A stretch of DNA of 64,000 nt from Otis tarda (Eukaryota; Chordata; Aves; Otidiformes; Otididae), in NCBI GenBank assembly GCA_026413225.1, contig CM048554.1, positions 45,169,963 to 45,233,962 of the forward strand, written 5' to 3'. This document shows, one piece after another, positions 51,601 through 63,399 of the stretch. Each line of letters starts with the position of its first letter. Position 1 is the first letter of the stretch. Both the position numbers and the translations under genes were made by a program. The notes beneath the pieces were generated by a model. That model searched no databases and was not told where the DNA came from. It worked only from the letters and a program-made list of their open reading frames with translations.

Positions 51601-51835
51601 TAGGTATCATGATAAATTTCTGCTTGGAACATTTATTTCTTGTATTGTAAATGGGGATATCATAGGCCATAACCACATCCAGCTGTGAACTGTTGTGTAC
51701 CCATGCCAAAGGGACTCGGCTGTTTCTATAAGGGGAGGATTATACCTTCAACAGTGATAAAGACATAAGCTTTGGTAAGGAAGCTCAGGTGATGGAGTGC
51801 TATCCCACTCCAAGCTAAGCTATTCTACTGATCCC
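48646..51835. other. Non-coding stretch, no recognisable gene
   Basis: AT-rich DNA with short frames only (up to 107 codons at 50017-50340 minus). No element, RNA gene or domain is recognised. Confidence 0.5.
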
Positions 51836-51860
51836 TTTTTTTTTTTTTTTTTTTTTTTTT
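51836..51860 (+). repeat. T25 homopolymer tract
   Basis: Twenty-five consecutive Ts, the longest homopolymer in the window. The sequence downstream shows no recognisable retrocopy. Confidence 0.92.
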
Positions 51861-54800
51861 GTAGTTCAGAGCTTGTTGCCCTCTTTTGGTCGGAATATTA
51901 TTTTTGTTTCAGATTCTAGATCCTGTCTTTTCCTGCTGAATTACAGATCTATATGACCTCTATGACTATTCACATTTCTTTTTGTTAACTGGAAATTGTA
52001 AAACATATTTAACTTTCATTTTAATGTGCTATGTTGATCCTCATACGTCTAGCAATGTCAAGCCTCTCCAGATCTCCAGACTTGCACTTGGCCATTAATG
52101 ATCTCATTAGATGTGGGAACACAAGGGAGCCCTGTTCTTTACAATGTTCCTAAATGTAAGACTGATTTAGCATCACGCTATTAAGATGAATTTACTATGG
52201 AAGCCGTTAGAGAACAGGCCAGAAGACTAACCAGTCTTTGTTACTACTTACCATGTTTTTGTCACTTTCAAATGTTACCTGCAGTTATTTTATACATATT
52301 TACTTCTTTGAGTTGTTAATGTGGGCATTGGAGTGTATGGAGCACAACATGGACAGCTGCAGGACTTCACTAGAAATGAATCCTGTGACCGAAGGCCGCC
52401 ACGCTGCTGGTTTGTACAGCCCTGAGTGAGCCTTAGGTGGATTGTGAAGAGCTGCTGGTTTTAGTGAGACTCTGTAAAGCACGGGGGAGCTGCCCTTCTA
52501 AAGTACCTTGTGAAATCATGGATCTAGATCAGGATTTCTGTAAGACAGAGACCATATTGCCACTTTCTTATTTTACGTATTGTGCCCAAAATCTTGTAGT
52601 GTAATTGTTATAGGGGCAACTACTACACTCTGCCTGCCACAGAAATTCCCTTTCCAGCCTCAGTGGTGGTACGTTTGAAGAAAATGATCTCCAGGGTTGT
52701 AGTTCTCCCTTGCTTGTGCCTGACGCTTCTGACTTATTAGCACTTGGCAGAGCTGAATTTGACCTTAGCTTGCTCAGGGCTGAGTACTATTGATTCCAAA
52801 TTACAACACATAACGAAGCTGGGGATCTTATTGCCACAAGGAATCAACACACCTCAAGGTCTTAGCAGGATCCTAGAAAGTAACAGAGGCTCATTTGTAT
52901 GCCAGCAGATGAATAAGAGCATCCAGAATTATATGTGAAGAAGGTACTGGCCCATCACACACGAGACCTGCTTCTCTTTTTAGATTGCCATTGCTCCTTT
53001 TTCATCCTTTCCTGCTTTACTTTCCCCTTCTCCTCCTTCCTCTAGCATACCGTAGTGCTTCGGTCTACCTACTTTTTAATTTGTACAATAGCTATATGGT
53101 ATCAAACAATGTTCTAGCTGGTTCTCATTGTCATATAAAAAAAAGTACTATTCATTTCCTGTGATGAATATGTAAAATTAATTCAGAAGAGGGAGCTTTT
53201 AGTAAAATAATCAAACTTCATGTTCAGTCAGCAGAAGGCAAATGATTTAAGTAGGACAGTTGTAGCCATTCCTCTCTTCTTATGGGATTTACACCCCTGC
53301 AACGGGGGAATGTGTTGAGCCCTGCACCTCACTGTCTACTACTTCCAGTAGCCCTTCACTTTTACATTGGCTAGGCCTCATTTAAATACTGGCCCTGTCA
53401 ATCTGGGAAGAAACAGAAAGGAGAACTGCGAGAACGAGACAAAATATGATGTAACGATGCTAAAATAAACATGGTACAGGAAAGGCAAGAAAGTCAAGCT
53501 CGGTGAAAGCTGTAGAACGAGCTGGAAATCTTCAGGTGGAAGGTTTTTCCAATGGAAAATGCTGATTCATCCAGCCCTTTGCAAAAAGGTGTTAATTTCA
53601 AATAAACCTTATTTAGAAGGAGTGATTGAAAACCATTTCCATAACATTACAGTCTACCTTTGATGGTTTGAAATTACTTCAGTTTTGTCTTTGATATTGT
53701 TCAGTCTGTTTTGAAATTTTCATTGGCTGGGAATTTAAATTTCTGTTTAGCTTTTGCTTTTTGCAGAATGGATTTTTAAATTAGCAATGTTTTATTTTAT
53801 TTATTTATTTTTTTTTTTAATAGAAATGCTGTCTTTTCCCACAAAGGGGAAAAAATAGTTAGGTTACACAAGTCAATTATAAGGAGAGGGTAGTTGAGCA
53901 AGAGTAACCTGAAGGGAAAAGTCTACGAAGAAAGCCGAGAAAATCTTGTACAATGGTACCTACAGCAGTACCTGATGCTGAACCAGATGCTTGGGTGGTA
54001 GGATCTCCAGGGCACCCAGCACTGGACATAAATAACCAGACTGTCAGGGTACTTCAGAGAGAGCTCAGCCCTGCATGGTGGCCAGCGAAGTGTGTCACTG
54101 GGTTCCAGCAGGAAAAACCTGAGCTTCTCTTTCTCCATGACTTTCTTGATCTTAATTTGCCTTTTGAAAACCAAGAGAGGAAGATGGTCCCAAATGTCCA
54201 CAGCCCCTTCCCATGACACAGGATGGCAAACTCACTGCTTGGTGTCTGGACTCTTCAAAGCTTGAAAGGAGCTAGCAGAGTCAATCTGCCCGTGTTGCTG
54301 ACATTTAGACATTTTAACCTCATGGTCCTGTGGGTCTCAGTTTGTGATTGCTAGCAACTCACAGGCGACCATCCCAAACCACTGTTGGAAAATGCTGCGT
54401 TTTTTTACAGCCAGGACGTAAGCAGGTAGGGAGGCCAACCTTGGAGGCCAGAATAGAAAAGCAACACGAGAAACGGCGTGGTTTTTTGTCTTCTAGCCAG
54501 AGAAGTTACAGCTACCTTTTGTTTAAAATACAGGTAGGAACAACCAAGGAGGGCTGGAGTAGGGGGCAGGGGTAACACTGTGTAGTGTTTTGCTTGGGGA
54601 TACTGAGCCAGAGAGAAACCAGTAAATGCCAGCCAGGCATCGCTATTGAAGCCTGTTTCAATGGCCTTAAAGAAAGAAAAAAATGAGGTTTTTTGTGGTA
54701 AGTACTCACTGTGTGAGGCTTGCAGTTTGCCAAAGTGACTATCTCTCAAGTCTTTGTTCAAAAAAAGTAGGACTTTGAATTTTTTTTTTGTACAGAAACA

Positions 54801-56597
54801 TTATTGCATCAATGAGAGAACAGACTCTGTCATCAATTTTTCCACTTAATGGAAACAATTTTGGCTAACTGCCTGGGGTCAGCGAAGACTGAGAATTCAT
54901 ATGCTGCTGTATCTCTTCCATGGCACATACAGTGTTCTGCCCACAGAAGTCTTAATTGTCCAGGTGCCTGGACTCAAGAGAGATTTGTACCTTGGCTCCA
55001 TAATTGATAGAACATAGGTATAATGTTTTGCAGTTGTGATACTTGTCCAAGTCAGGAGGTTTTAGCTGTAGTAACCCTTTGTAATCACTCTCTGGAAGAT
55101 GTGACAGGTACTGGAGGGGTTAGATAGAAAAATGGTGACAGCTTAGCTTGGGACAAGAACTGTGACACTGCACCTTTGTCAGTAATGGTTTGCTGTCATA
55201 CGCTGGGCTGTGAACAGCTGATTTGCCACAGTTGTTTCATGAGCCGCAGAGCTGTCCTGGCAGGAAAGGTGAAAACCTCCAGTCTAGGTGTGGGAGGGAA
55301 ACCTGGGGAACTACTGCAGAAGTTGCAGGGTAAGCCCTTTCCCTGGATGAATCAGAGCCCTGGCTAAGAGATGCAGGTTTAGCAGCTACCTGGAGACATA
55401 AACAGATGCCTTTATTGCTGTAATAAGGAATAGTGTGGAGACTGTGGGCCACGGGCAGGGAAATGGCCCGTGCCTGTATGAACAGCTGCTGCTGACCTGT
55501 CTGTGAATTAGCATGACACATACGCATGAAAAATGCACTTAGGCCCATCCTACATTGAGATCTCTGAAAGAGAAAGAAAGCATATGTGTTAGAAATAAAA
55601 GCGAAAGAAGAAAATCTGGTAGCACAGTCTGCTGAGTCCAGCACTCTGGCTCCTCACAAGGCAATGTTCTATGACAATGCCTGTTGTGTAGGAAGATGCC
55701 AGGATACACTGGTAGGATGATTATAATCTGATTTGCTGTCACTTAGCATATGAAAAGCTTGCTAAAAAAAAGTGGGTGTGTAGTAAGAATGAGTTGTGAT
55801 ATTAGAGGAACCTGCTGAGCCACCTTTGCAACTACAGCATTGTTACACGAGAAAGAGCAAAACCCAAATGCAGCGACCCACCTACTCCGCAGTGATGAAC
55901 GAACGGCGTTGGTGGTAGAACAGAAGTTCCTGGAGTTCCTGGAACAGTCGTGTTTAATGCAGATTTGATCTCAGAAAAGAGAGAAAGCATATTAAAGACA
56001 TGTTCTCCTGCGGGTCATGTTTAGATCATGAAAACAGCATTTTTTAAATGTGTAAGCTGGCATGCTTAATTAATGCTGATTTTAAAAGTTCAGTCTGTCT
56101 ATCTAAAATACTTAAAACAATGAGTGTATACATATGCATTTTAAAAAACCTATTGAATGTTTTGTCCCTTTTGAAAAGAGGTATAATATATATTCAAAAT
56201 TTTGCTACTTATAAACACACAGCTAGTAAAAATACAGCTGTATATTTTCCCACTGTAGCTGTATAAAGACTATTGTTAGTTTAATAGTAATAGAAGAATT
56301 TAGTTGTCTCCTTAGCCCTTTTCAGATCTGGTTTGGTTTTGCAATGCAGATGGGATGTGCCTAACTTAGGGAGCTTGCTAATAACCTAGTGATAGGTGCA
56401 GCATGGGCACTTTCTGGATTTCCAGAATTAAGGGCAAGAAGGTGGCATGCAAAAGTAACCAGGCCAGCACAGCATCGCTGGCTGAGCTTTCAGGTTGGTG
56501 CTCATGCTGCCCGAGTGCTGTTTCACGAGTATGCATTTTAATGTCGAGTTAAATGGGCTTGCTTGTTTAATTGTGCGGTGCTTTTGGAATGAATCAT
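51861..56597. other. Non-coding stretch of about 4.7 kb, no recognisable gene
   Basis: Overlapping short frames occur at 53.9-54.2, 54.4-54.8 and 55.2-55.7 kb on both strands, with no domains. A degenerate (ATTT)n/T tract lies at about 53790-53818. Nothing else is supportable. Confidence 0.5.
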
Positions 56598-56599
56598 CC

Positions 56600-56822
56600 T
56601 CAGCGCGCATCCGCGGGTGCTGACGATGCCTGTTGTGCACGGGGGAGCTCCTGGTAGGGCGCAGGGCACGCGTGAGCCGGAGGCAGCGGCTGCAGCTGCG
56701 GGTCCCAGGGACCGGGCACTCCGGACTCATTTGTAGCTTGCGTACAACTCGCCGTGCACAATGCAACAAACTCCTTGCTTCGATACAGCCAGGATCCCTT
56801 CCCGACACTTTCCAACTCGATG
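56600..56822. promoter_or_regulatory. Small CpG-dense patch, possible CpG-island promoter
   Basis: By eye I count about 20 CpG dinucleotides between 56602 and 56820, including CGCGC, CCGCGGG and ACGCGTG. The rest of the window is strongly CpG-depleted. The patch is also GC-rich and has no TATA box that I trust. In vertebrates this composition usually marks an unmethylated promoter or enhancer. No first exon is identified, so the direction of any transcription is unknown. Confidence 0.4.
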
Positions 56823-56831
56823 GGCTGGGCT

Positions 56832-58576
56832 GGCTTGGGACAGATGTTGCTACTTAATTTTGTCTAATGAGTTTTGCTTTTTTTCCCCTTCTCTAAATGT
56901 AAACATTTTTGTAGCTCATAAAACTAAGTATGGTTATAATATGAAGGCAAGCAGGAAAGCTGGTTATCTGTGTAGCTATGAGAAATACCAAGCTTTGGTA
57001 ACATTAAACAGCACTAATTTATTTTTTTGGCAGATATCTAGGAGAGTCTTACCTGTTATCTGCATAACCCAGCGTGGGGGGTGTGTCTACACACATGGCT
57101 GGAGGGCTGGGGAGTTAAAAAAAAAGAAAAATGGTGTCCCACCTGGCTTAAATATTTACACAGTTTTAGTCGAGTAGAAGAAAAATATTTGAGTTCAGCT
57201 CACCCTAGCACAGAGGGTGTGTTTCTTCATTTCCACGGGGCGAGGGGCTCCTTCAACTGAACTCCTTTTCTCTTCCACCTGCGTTTTCTGCTAAAATAGT
57301 TCCTGGTGGTGCTGTTTCAACACTGGCTATCAGTGTCATTAACCTTGTCGTCAGGTTTGCCTGCCTCCAGACTGACCTTATCGACTGTACAGGCACAAGC
57401 CAGAAGTTTTGAAGAGCAGACATTTTCTCCATGTACCTCCCTTGCTCCCAGAGGAGGGGCTGGTGATGGTACCTCCTGCAGCACGCAGACCTCCATCTCA
57501 ACCCTGGATTCTTATTTTTATGGTTCTGTGCTTAGGATTGTGCTTGGCTTTTGCAAATATTTTCACTATTAGGCTCTTAGGGAAGGAGACATAACTGTCT
57601 CTCAAGGTTATAAGCAAATTAGTTTTGTGTTAAATTCTTGGTATTTGTAACCCACTTTGTCTGCTTGTGTGATTAACAGCATAAGTCAGTGTAGATCTAT
57701 ATATTTATTTTTCTTTGCCAGGTAAAGAACAACATGAAATTTCCCATGAGCTTGCCCTGTAACCCCTTTATCTCCATCCCTCCCCCAACCTCCTTTTTTA
57801 ACTTGTATTTAGAAGTGCTGGTGAGGAATCCAGTGTAAACTCGGCTGCTCTCTCCTTTGTATGTGCTTCTCCTTCAAACGGGATGTCTGTTGTGGTCGTG
57901 GTTAGGACCTAGCAACATGTTACAGCTTTCTGCTGCTCTTCTCCTGTTACACCTCAGCATCTGGCAGTGCTAAGGTCTGTTCGGGCATGTCAGTCCACCA
58001 AAGCCTGAGGTTAAACAAAGGTGGATGGCTTTTAGTTTAATCTAAAGGCAAATAAAACACCCAGAGTTGTTAGTCGATGCTCTTTTTTTCTCTAAAAAAA
58101 AAAAAATAATAAAATTATTTTATTTTAAAGAAAAAGACCCTTGATTTCAAGTTACTCTGTGGTTGGTTTGGCCCTGACTTTACTTTTGAATGGTTGGTAG
58201 AAATTGATGCTTCTGTTAGAGAAACTGCAATAGACAGCAGGTCATAAGCAAGCAACAGTTTTGGCAGACTTCGTTTGTCCCCAGGAAATAGAAATTCCCT
58301 GTCCCTACTAGTAGCATGTGTTGGCAACAAAAGATGATTTCTCTAGGAACCTCGAGCTGTCTTAACTTTGGAGGATGAGGTTGCACAACATGTTGGCTTC
58401 AGCGGTAGACCCGGGTGAAAGCACTGCCCAGCCCTCCTCTCGTCCTTCTGTTCCTGTGCCAGGCTTCGCTGCTCCCTTGGCTCTGCCGGTCAGCAGTCTG
58501 CATGGTGGTGGCAGTGGCGGTAGTGATGTGCGAACCACGCAGAAATGCCCCAAATTAAACTGTCCTCATCCCCCAG
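56832..58576. other. Non-coding stretch downstream of the CpG patch
   Basis: It has short frames only and an A13 tract near 58094-58106 with flanking A/T-rich DNA. No domain or element is recognised. Confidence 0.5.
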
Positions 58577-58650
58577 GTCTGTGGGAGGAGGAGAGTGAGC
58601 GAGGAGCTGCAGTGTGGAAGGGGAACCAGGCCACCATGGCAGATGTCGGG
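58577..58650 (+). other. Exon-like segment with a near-ideal start-codon context (unproven)
   Basis: An acceptor-like CCTCATCCCCCAG ends at 58576. The following 74 nt contain GGCCACCATGG (ATG at 58636-58638), matching the optimal Kozak context, then GCA GAT GTC GGG directly followed by a donor-like GTGAGC at 58651. If real, the exon would carry 5' untranslated sequence plus five codons, ending in phase 0. The ATG also lies in frame within a 184-codon open frame (58375-58929). No homology is recognised and chance is possible. Confidence 0.25.
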
Positions 58651-61600
58651 GTGAGCGTTTGCAAAGCCAGCTGCTCTGCTGATGGCATCTGTGGTTGCCC
58701 CTTCTCCCCAGCATGGAGGGCGAAGGGTTCCTGGTCTGTCAGGCGGTCTGCCAAGGTCTGGTTAGACAGCAACAATCTGCTGTCCGTCCTTCATCCTTTT
58801 TGCCATTGGTTGCATGGTGTTATGGTGACATTTTGTGAAAAGTCAATAAAAGCAGAATACACAAACGCCTTCTGGAGTGAAGGCCGTATCTGTGGTGCCA
58901 TCCTGCATCGACTGACCCTGTGCCATTAGCCCAGCCTTGTCTCCATTTACCTGGATTAAACCTGAATCCAATGTGGAGCTGAGCAAAAAAGAATAAGCAG
59001 AGGCTCTTGTACGCAGAAGCATGAAGAATCTGGCCAAGAACAGTGAACTAACTGCAGCAAAAATGCATTTGGCAGATATATCCCTTCTATTTACAAATAT
59101 TATGGAAACATTCTTTGATTTATTTTTTTTTCATTTTATTTTTTTTAAACAACTTTTCATCTTGCTCAGTAAATGGTTAAAGGCAACATAGCTGAGTCTG
59201 GAGGGTACTTGTACATCATTTGAATTTTTGTTATTTGCTTTAGCTCAATTGGTTGCTTGCAGTGTGCTGACTTTTTTTTTTTTTTCTTTCATTTTTTGAT
59301 ACCTGCCTTGGGAATTCCCAAACCACAAGAAGCTTTTACATTAGCTCAGCGAGTGCTCTCAATGCAAGTAGTTGTGCCAGTCTTTTAGCATATCTTCATT
59401 AATGGATATATGTTTGCACAAGAACCTGCAGTGTTATCCATGTTTGTGAACCTTCTTGACGATGGAACTAAATTGCTATGAAATGTTTGTAGTAAGCTCA
59501 TGAAAAGGAACCTTGAATGTCGAGAATTTGCAGGATTTTCTTGAACAAATACCTGTAAATACTTCTCCTTTCCCCTATGGTACTATTTTCTCCAACATGC
59601 ATGTAGCTCAGAAAAGCAGTATCTATATGTTTTTTTTTAAAAAAAAAAAAGTTTCATCACCTGTCACTGGAAAGGATATGTGCATATGCGATTGTCCCAA
59701 AGCAGAGAGCGGTGTTGGTGCCGGCCTGGCAACAAGGTCTCCTGCCTGGTTCAGTTAATGGCCAAGACTGCATTTGAGAGTCATTTGGTCAGGTTAATAG
59801 GGGTGGTAGCACTGTCCTGGTAACTGCTCCGAGCTTCTGAATGGAGACGGTTCACCTGGGAAGGCTCCCATCCTTATCGGGCGTTTTCTGAAATGAGAGC
59901 ACTCCAAGTTCCTACATGCAGCCCTGTTTGTTCATAAAGCCCTGCTGTAGGGATTGTCTATTACAGCACCCCTTTTGTCTCCATCAAGATAGGAAAATTT
60001 GGTGTAATTAGTGAAGCCTGTTTGCATATTAAATACTGTAGTCCCTTAAAATTTGTCTCATTGCATATACGACACACTCTGTTTCTGCTTGAATTGTTTG
60101 TTTGTTTTGACTAACTCTCATTTACCTGAAAAAAAAAAAAAAATCTTTTTCTAGTTTTGGGAGGGCTATGTGTTTTGGGGCTGATTTTTTGGTGGTGGGT
60201 TGTTGTTTTTTTTTTTTCCCATGCCTTGGTATTTTATAAATTCTTGGGTAGTCTTTGAAGGTGGTTTCATGTTGGAGCAAGTGTAATCCCTTTTTGCAAG
60301 AGGGGAGACAGCTTTGACTCCCTTTTTTTCCAGAGGTGTAGAGTTTTCAGAGAGTGTATGCATATCTATCAGTCAGTTACTTTTTAGCTTTTTTGTTTCT
60401 TTGTGTCTTGGTGTTCAAGTCTCAGCAGAGAGGATGTTCTGCTGTCTGTTTCTGTGGTTTTGCCCTGTGTTTCTAGAGAGTGTATATATTTACTATTTTG
60501 GTGAAATATATGCCTATCCATTATTATATTATACAAATGGGCTTTATCTGTTCAGCCTATGTTGCTTGATTCTGAATGCATGATTTGTCCTGAGGAAATA
60601 ATTTAATTCTGGCAGTACCTCCCGGTTTTCGTTCTGACAGGCCTTATCAGATAGCATAGACTTTGAACTTTGCATGTCTCTTCCTTTTTGTCTGTTACTT
60701 GTACTAGCACAGGTAGAGGTAACATTGAACTTATGTGTGGTCTCCTATGTATGCGACTCCTGTGATACACTCTGAAAGTTTGGGGTTGCAATCAATAACT
60801 CTTACAATGTGTTCTCTTGTGGTTTATGGTTATTTTCTACTCAAATGGTTTCACTTCCTTTATCTACTCAAGGCAGATAAACAGATCTGCCGTTAGATTA
60901 ATTGAAATAGGAATACAGAAGTACTTGCAGTGCTTCTGAGGATGGCTCCTTGATGATGCTATTTGTCTTCCCAGACCAGGCTCAGGGTACACATGCTCAG
61001 CTGCTCCTCACACATGGTCCAGGATCTAAAACAGCATTTCACAGCAAGACTATAGCCTTTACATATAAAATAGTCAAGTTACTCAAGGCAAGGAAGACAC
61101 ATCCTGTATTACCAATGAAAGAACCTGTTTAATATTTGTCTACTGTGGGTCTTTTGCTCTTCCAGATCTTTGTTACTCCTACATAGGTTGTTACAGTAAG
61201 AGACAATACCAAGATACTTCTCAAAGCAGAAATTTTGAAATTCTATCATGAATATTTAGCAGTCCTAGCATTAAAGTGACTTCTCCAACAGACCACCCCT
61301 GAAGTGTGCTAGGATAGTTTGGTGTTTGGAGAACTGCTAGGGTACCTTTCTGTTGTCTGTGTGACCACTTGGACTGCTGAATGTAGGGTAATGTCTAGAA
61401 ATTTAGAGAATACTGCTTTCAGGAAAGATCTGATGACAAAAGACAATTCATGCAAAGGAAGTAATAAACACTGGACAGCTTTGGCTTTTTGCCTGTCTCT
61501 TCATGTTTAAATGTTGAACCTGGTGTCAGAAATAAGTGATCTTCTGTGAGTACGTGAAATCAGAAACCTAAGAATATTTATAATGTATACAAGCAAAGAA

Positions 61601-61689
61601 CTCAAATGCCAGCAATACAAAGCAAGAAGGCTGTGATATTTCTCTAAGGATACAAAAAAAGACAGAAGGGGACAGATCCTGTTGGTGAA
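58651..61689. other. Non-coding stretch, no recognisable gene
   Basis: It holds T14 (59272-59285), the T9A12 palindromic tract (59630-59650), A15 (60129-60143) and T12 tracts. Frames are short. The part after about 61.4 kb may belong to the 5' region of the Ty3/gypsy remnant, but I could not align it to a gag domain. Confidence 0.5.
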
Positions 61690-62163
61690 CATTATCTGCC
61701 ATAAGTTCCAGAAGCACCAGGAGTGGCAGCTTGGAGTGCCTGTAAAATTCTAGCAACACTGCAGAAACATCTTCAAACTGCAGAAAGTGCCGGAAGTATC
61801 ACATGCAAAAAGTTTTCATCAGCTGTCGCTGAGAAGCACTTGGTTAATATCAATGGTACAAAATGGACGATTTGTGTGAACATCAAATCGTAAAAGTCAA
61901 ACCGTACCTTACCAATAAGGATAGAAATGATGTCATTTTGAACAGGAATGTTTGCTCAGAAAGCTAGAAATAAGCCTGTCAAGTATGACAGCTATGTTCC
62001 AAGATAGTGAGGTAGCTCACATCAAACACAGAGTGTAAACAGAGAGAAGAAAAAAAGCATAAAAATAAGCCAAGTTTTGTGCGGGAACAAACACAGAGAG
62101 GAAAGCAGGAAAAGACGAACAAATGAGAAGGAAGTTCTGGGGAGAATAAAATCCTGCTGTATT

Positions 62164-62238
62164 GAAAAATGCTGCAAGTACAGTGCCACCTGCATTGATT
62201 GTGGCAGACAATATCATTATTTGAAAAGTTTGTAAGCA
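62164..62238 (+). pseudogene. Degenerate CCHC zinc-knuckle segment of the Ty3/gypsy remnant
   Basis: In the same frame as the downstream RT the sequence reads CCKYSATCIDCGRQYHYLKS before a stop. CIDCGRQYH gives C-x2-C-x4-H, and the fourth ligand expected five residues after the histidine is a leucine. A preceding 'CKYSATC' resembles the basic linker between paired knuckles of gypsy gag proteins. A second cysteine-rich patch follows at about 62270-62300. Gag knuckles bind the element RNA. A C-x2-C-x4-H match over a short span can arise by chance, so this call leans on its position upstream of the RT and on the shared frame. Confidence 0.5.
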
Positions 62239-62706
62239 TATGTAGACCCAAAAAAAAAGAAATATAATAATGCCTGTACAAAACAGTGTTCCAACTGTAG
62301 AATAATAATGTGAAACGGTTGTAAACCTCAATCTAACACCAGCACAGGGCAGTTGCGTGCAGACAGGAAACTGTATGCTATGTAGAGGGTCTGTTATCAG
62401 GCATTGCACTATTAAAGGGAAGAATGTTGAAAATGTAATCAAGCACCACAAATATTAAAATCTTCATAATGGTTCATCCTTATTCCGCTATGCCAATATA
62501 AAACACTGGAAAGGCACCAAGAAGAGCTTTACAAGATGAGGGTGCAGTTAGTACTGGCAATGCTAAAGTCACTGCTAGTCACCAATACTAGTAAATTCAT
62601 AAACCTAGTGACAAGCAGGATGGGACAGACAAGTGGTTCCTGTAATAAAGACACAAGGAAATCTAGAAATCTAGTTTGAGCAGACGTATATTGTGGTATC
62701 CCCACA

Positions 62707-63396
62707 GCAAAACTACTAAAAGATTATCAACATGTTTTTGAAGCTCTGAGATTTCTTCAAGACACTCTGCACCTGGAAAAAGATGAAAGAATCCAGCTTC
62801 TATAGCGATTGCCCCACAGAGTAATTGCTGTATGAGGAGGAAAAAATGTAAGCTATAGTGAAATTGCAACCGGCAATGTCACCTTTCCCCCCTGCTCAAA
62901 GTCTTAAGCAGGGAGTTGGCATACGGTCATCGTGGAAAAGCCAGCTAAATTGTGATTTGCAAAGCCGAGCACCTTGGAGCTTGCCACAAAGTGTGTGCAA
63001 TTGAGGAACCACTATCTGAGTGGTGAAAATGAGAAGCAGCGATCTTTGGCACTGAGTATTTGAGGGTACTGGCAAGTGGATGCAGAGAACACCTACCTTA
63101 CCACATTCTGGGCACCAGCAAGTAAACAGAGATGGTTGAGGATGGCATTAAAGATCAAAGCTGAAATGATCAGTGCTGCCAATAAGACATATTAACATAC
63201 AAGATTTGCTACTGATTATACTTTCATGCACTGATACAGTGATAGAAGAGTGGAAGCTGTGTCAAATCAAAACCTCAAACTCATTGACCTGTCGGCAACA
63301 GTCAGGGAAGTAACTCCACAGCAGAATCACAAGAAGACGAAACAGTGGTTGCCTGCAACACTGTATTTAGGATGCAGTTTCCGGGTTGTAATGTCC
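62707..63396 (+). pseudogene. Ty3/gypsy reverse-transcriptase domain, decayed by stop codons
   Basis: One frame can be followed for 690 nt without a frameshift. It opens with 'KLLKDYQHVFEAL', matching the 'LL-EY-DVFEGLG' start of gypsy RT, then 'LHLEKDERIQ', then 'WHTVIVEKPAKL' (family pattern W-V-N-S-M-V-V-V-K-K-P-N-G-K-L). 'QLRNHYLS' follows (pattern K-R-E-H-Y-P-L-P), then 'GYWQVDAENTYLTTFWAP' and 'RWLRMALKIK', the hallmark block preceding the active site. The active-site region itself reads 'FATDYTFMH' where the family has A-D-D, and 'NLKLID' and 'LYLG' follow at the expected spacing. In-frame stops lie at 62803, 62833, 62905, 62953, 63061, 63193 and 63232, and the frame ends at TAA 63397. 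Several stops are consistent with C-to-T decay. The sequence is not a gene today. Confidence 0.8.
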
Positions 63397-63399
63397 TAA

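Larger units (their letters stand above)
61690..63396 (+). mobile_element. Ty3/gypsy-type LTR retrotransposon remnant (zinc knuckle to reverse transcriptase)
   Basis: Plus-strand translation shows the order expected of a Metaviridae gag-pol. Cysteine-rich zinc-knuckle-like segments lie near 61.70-61.81 kb and at 62164-62236, followed by a reverse-transcriptase domain from 62707. The RT part resembles the lineage often annotated in animal genomes as 'K02A2.6-like' retrotransposon protein. I could not find LTRs, a primer-binding site, RNase H or integrase, so the boundaries are those of recognisable homology, not of the element. The copy is old and inactive, with many stops. The gag/protease part is weaker evidence than the RT part; a protease DTG/DSG triad is not visible. 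Confidence 0.72.

Noticed and set aside
51836-51860. Long T tract as the tail of a minus-strand processed pseudogene
   Set aside because: No recognisable coding sequence or target duplication on the expected side.
58375-58929. 184-codon plus-strand frame as a complete gene
   Set aside because: No domain and no upstream promoter evidence; only the internal exon-like segment with the Kozak ATG was kept as a weak candidate.
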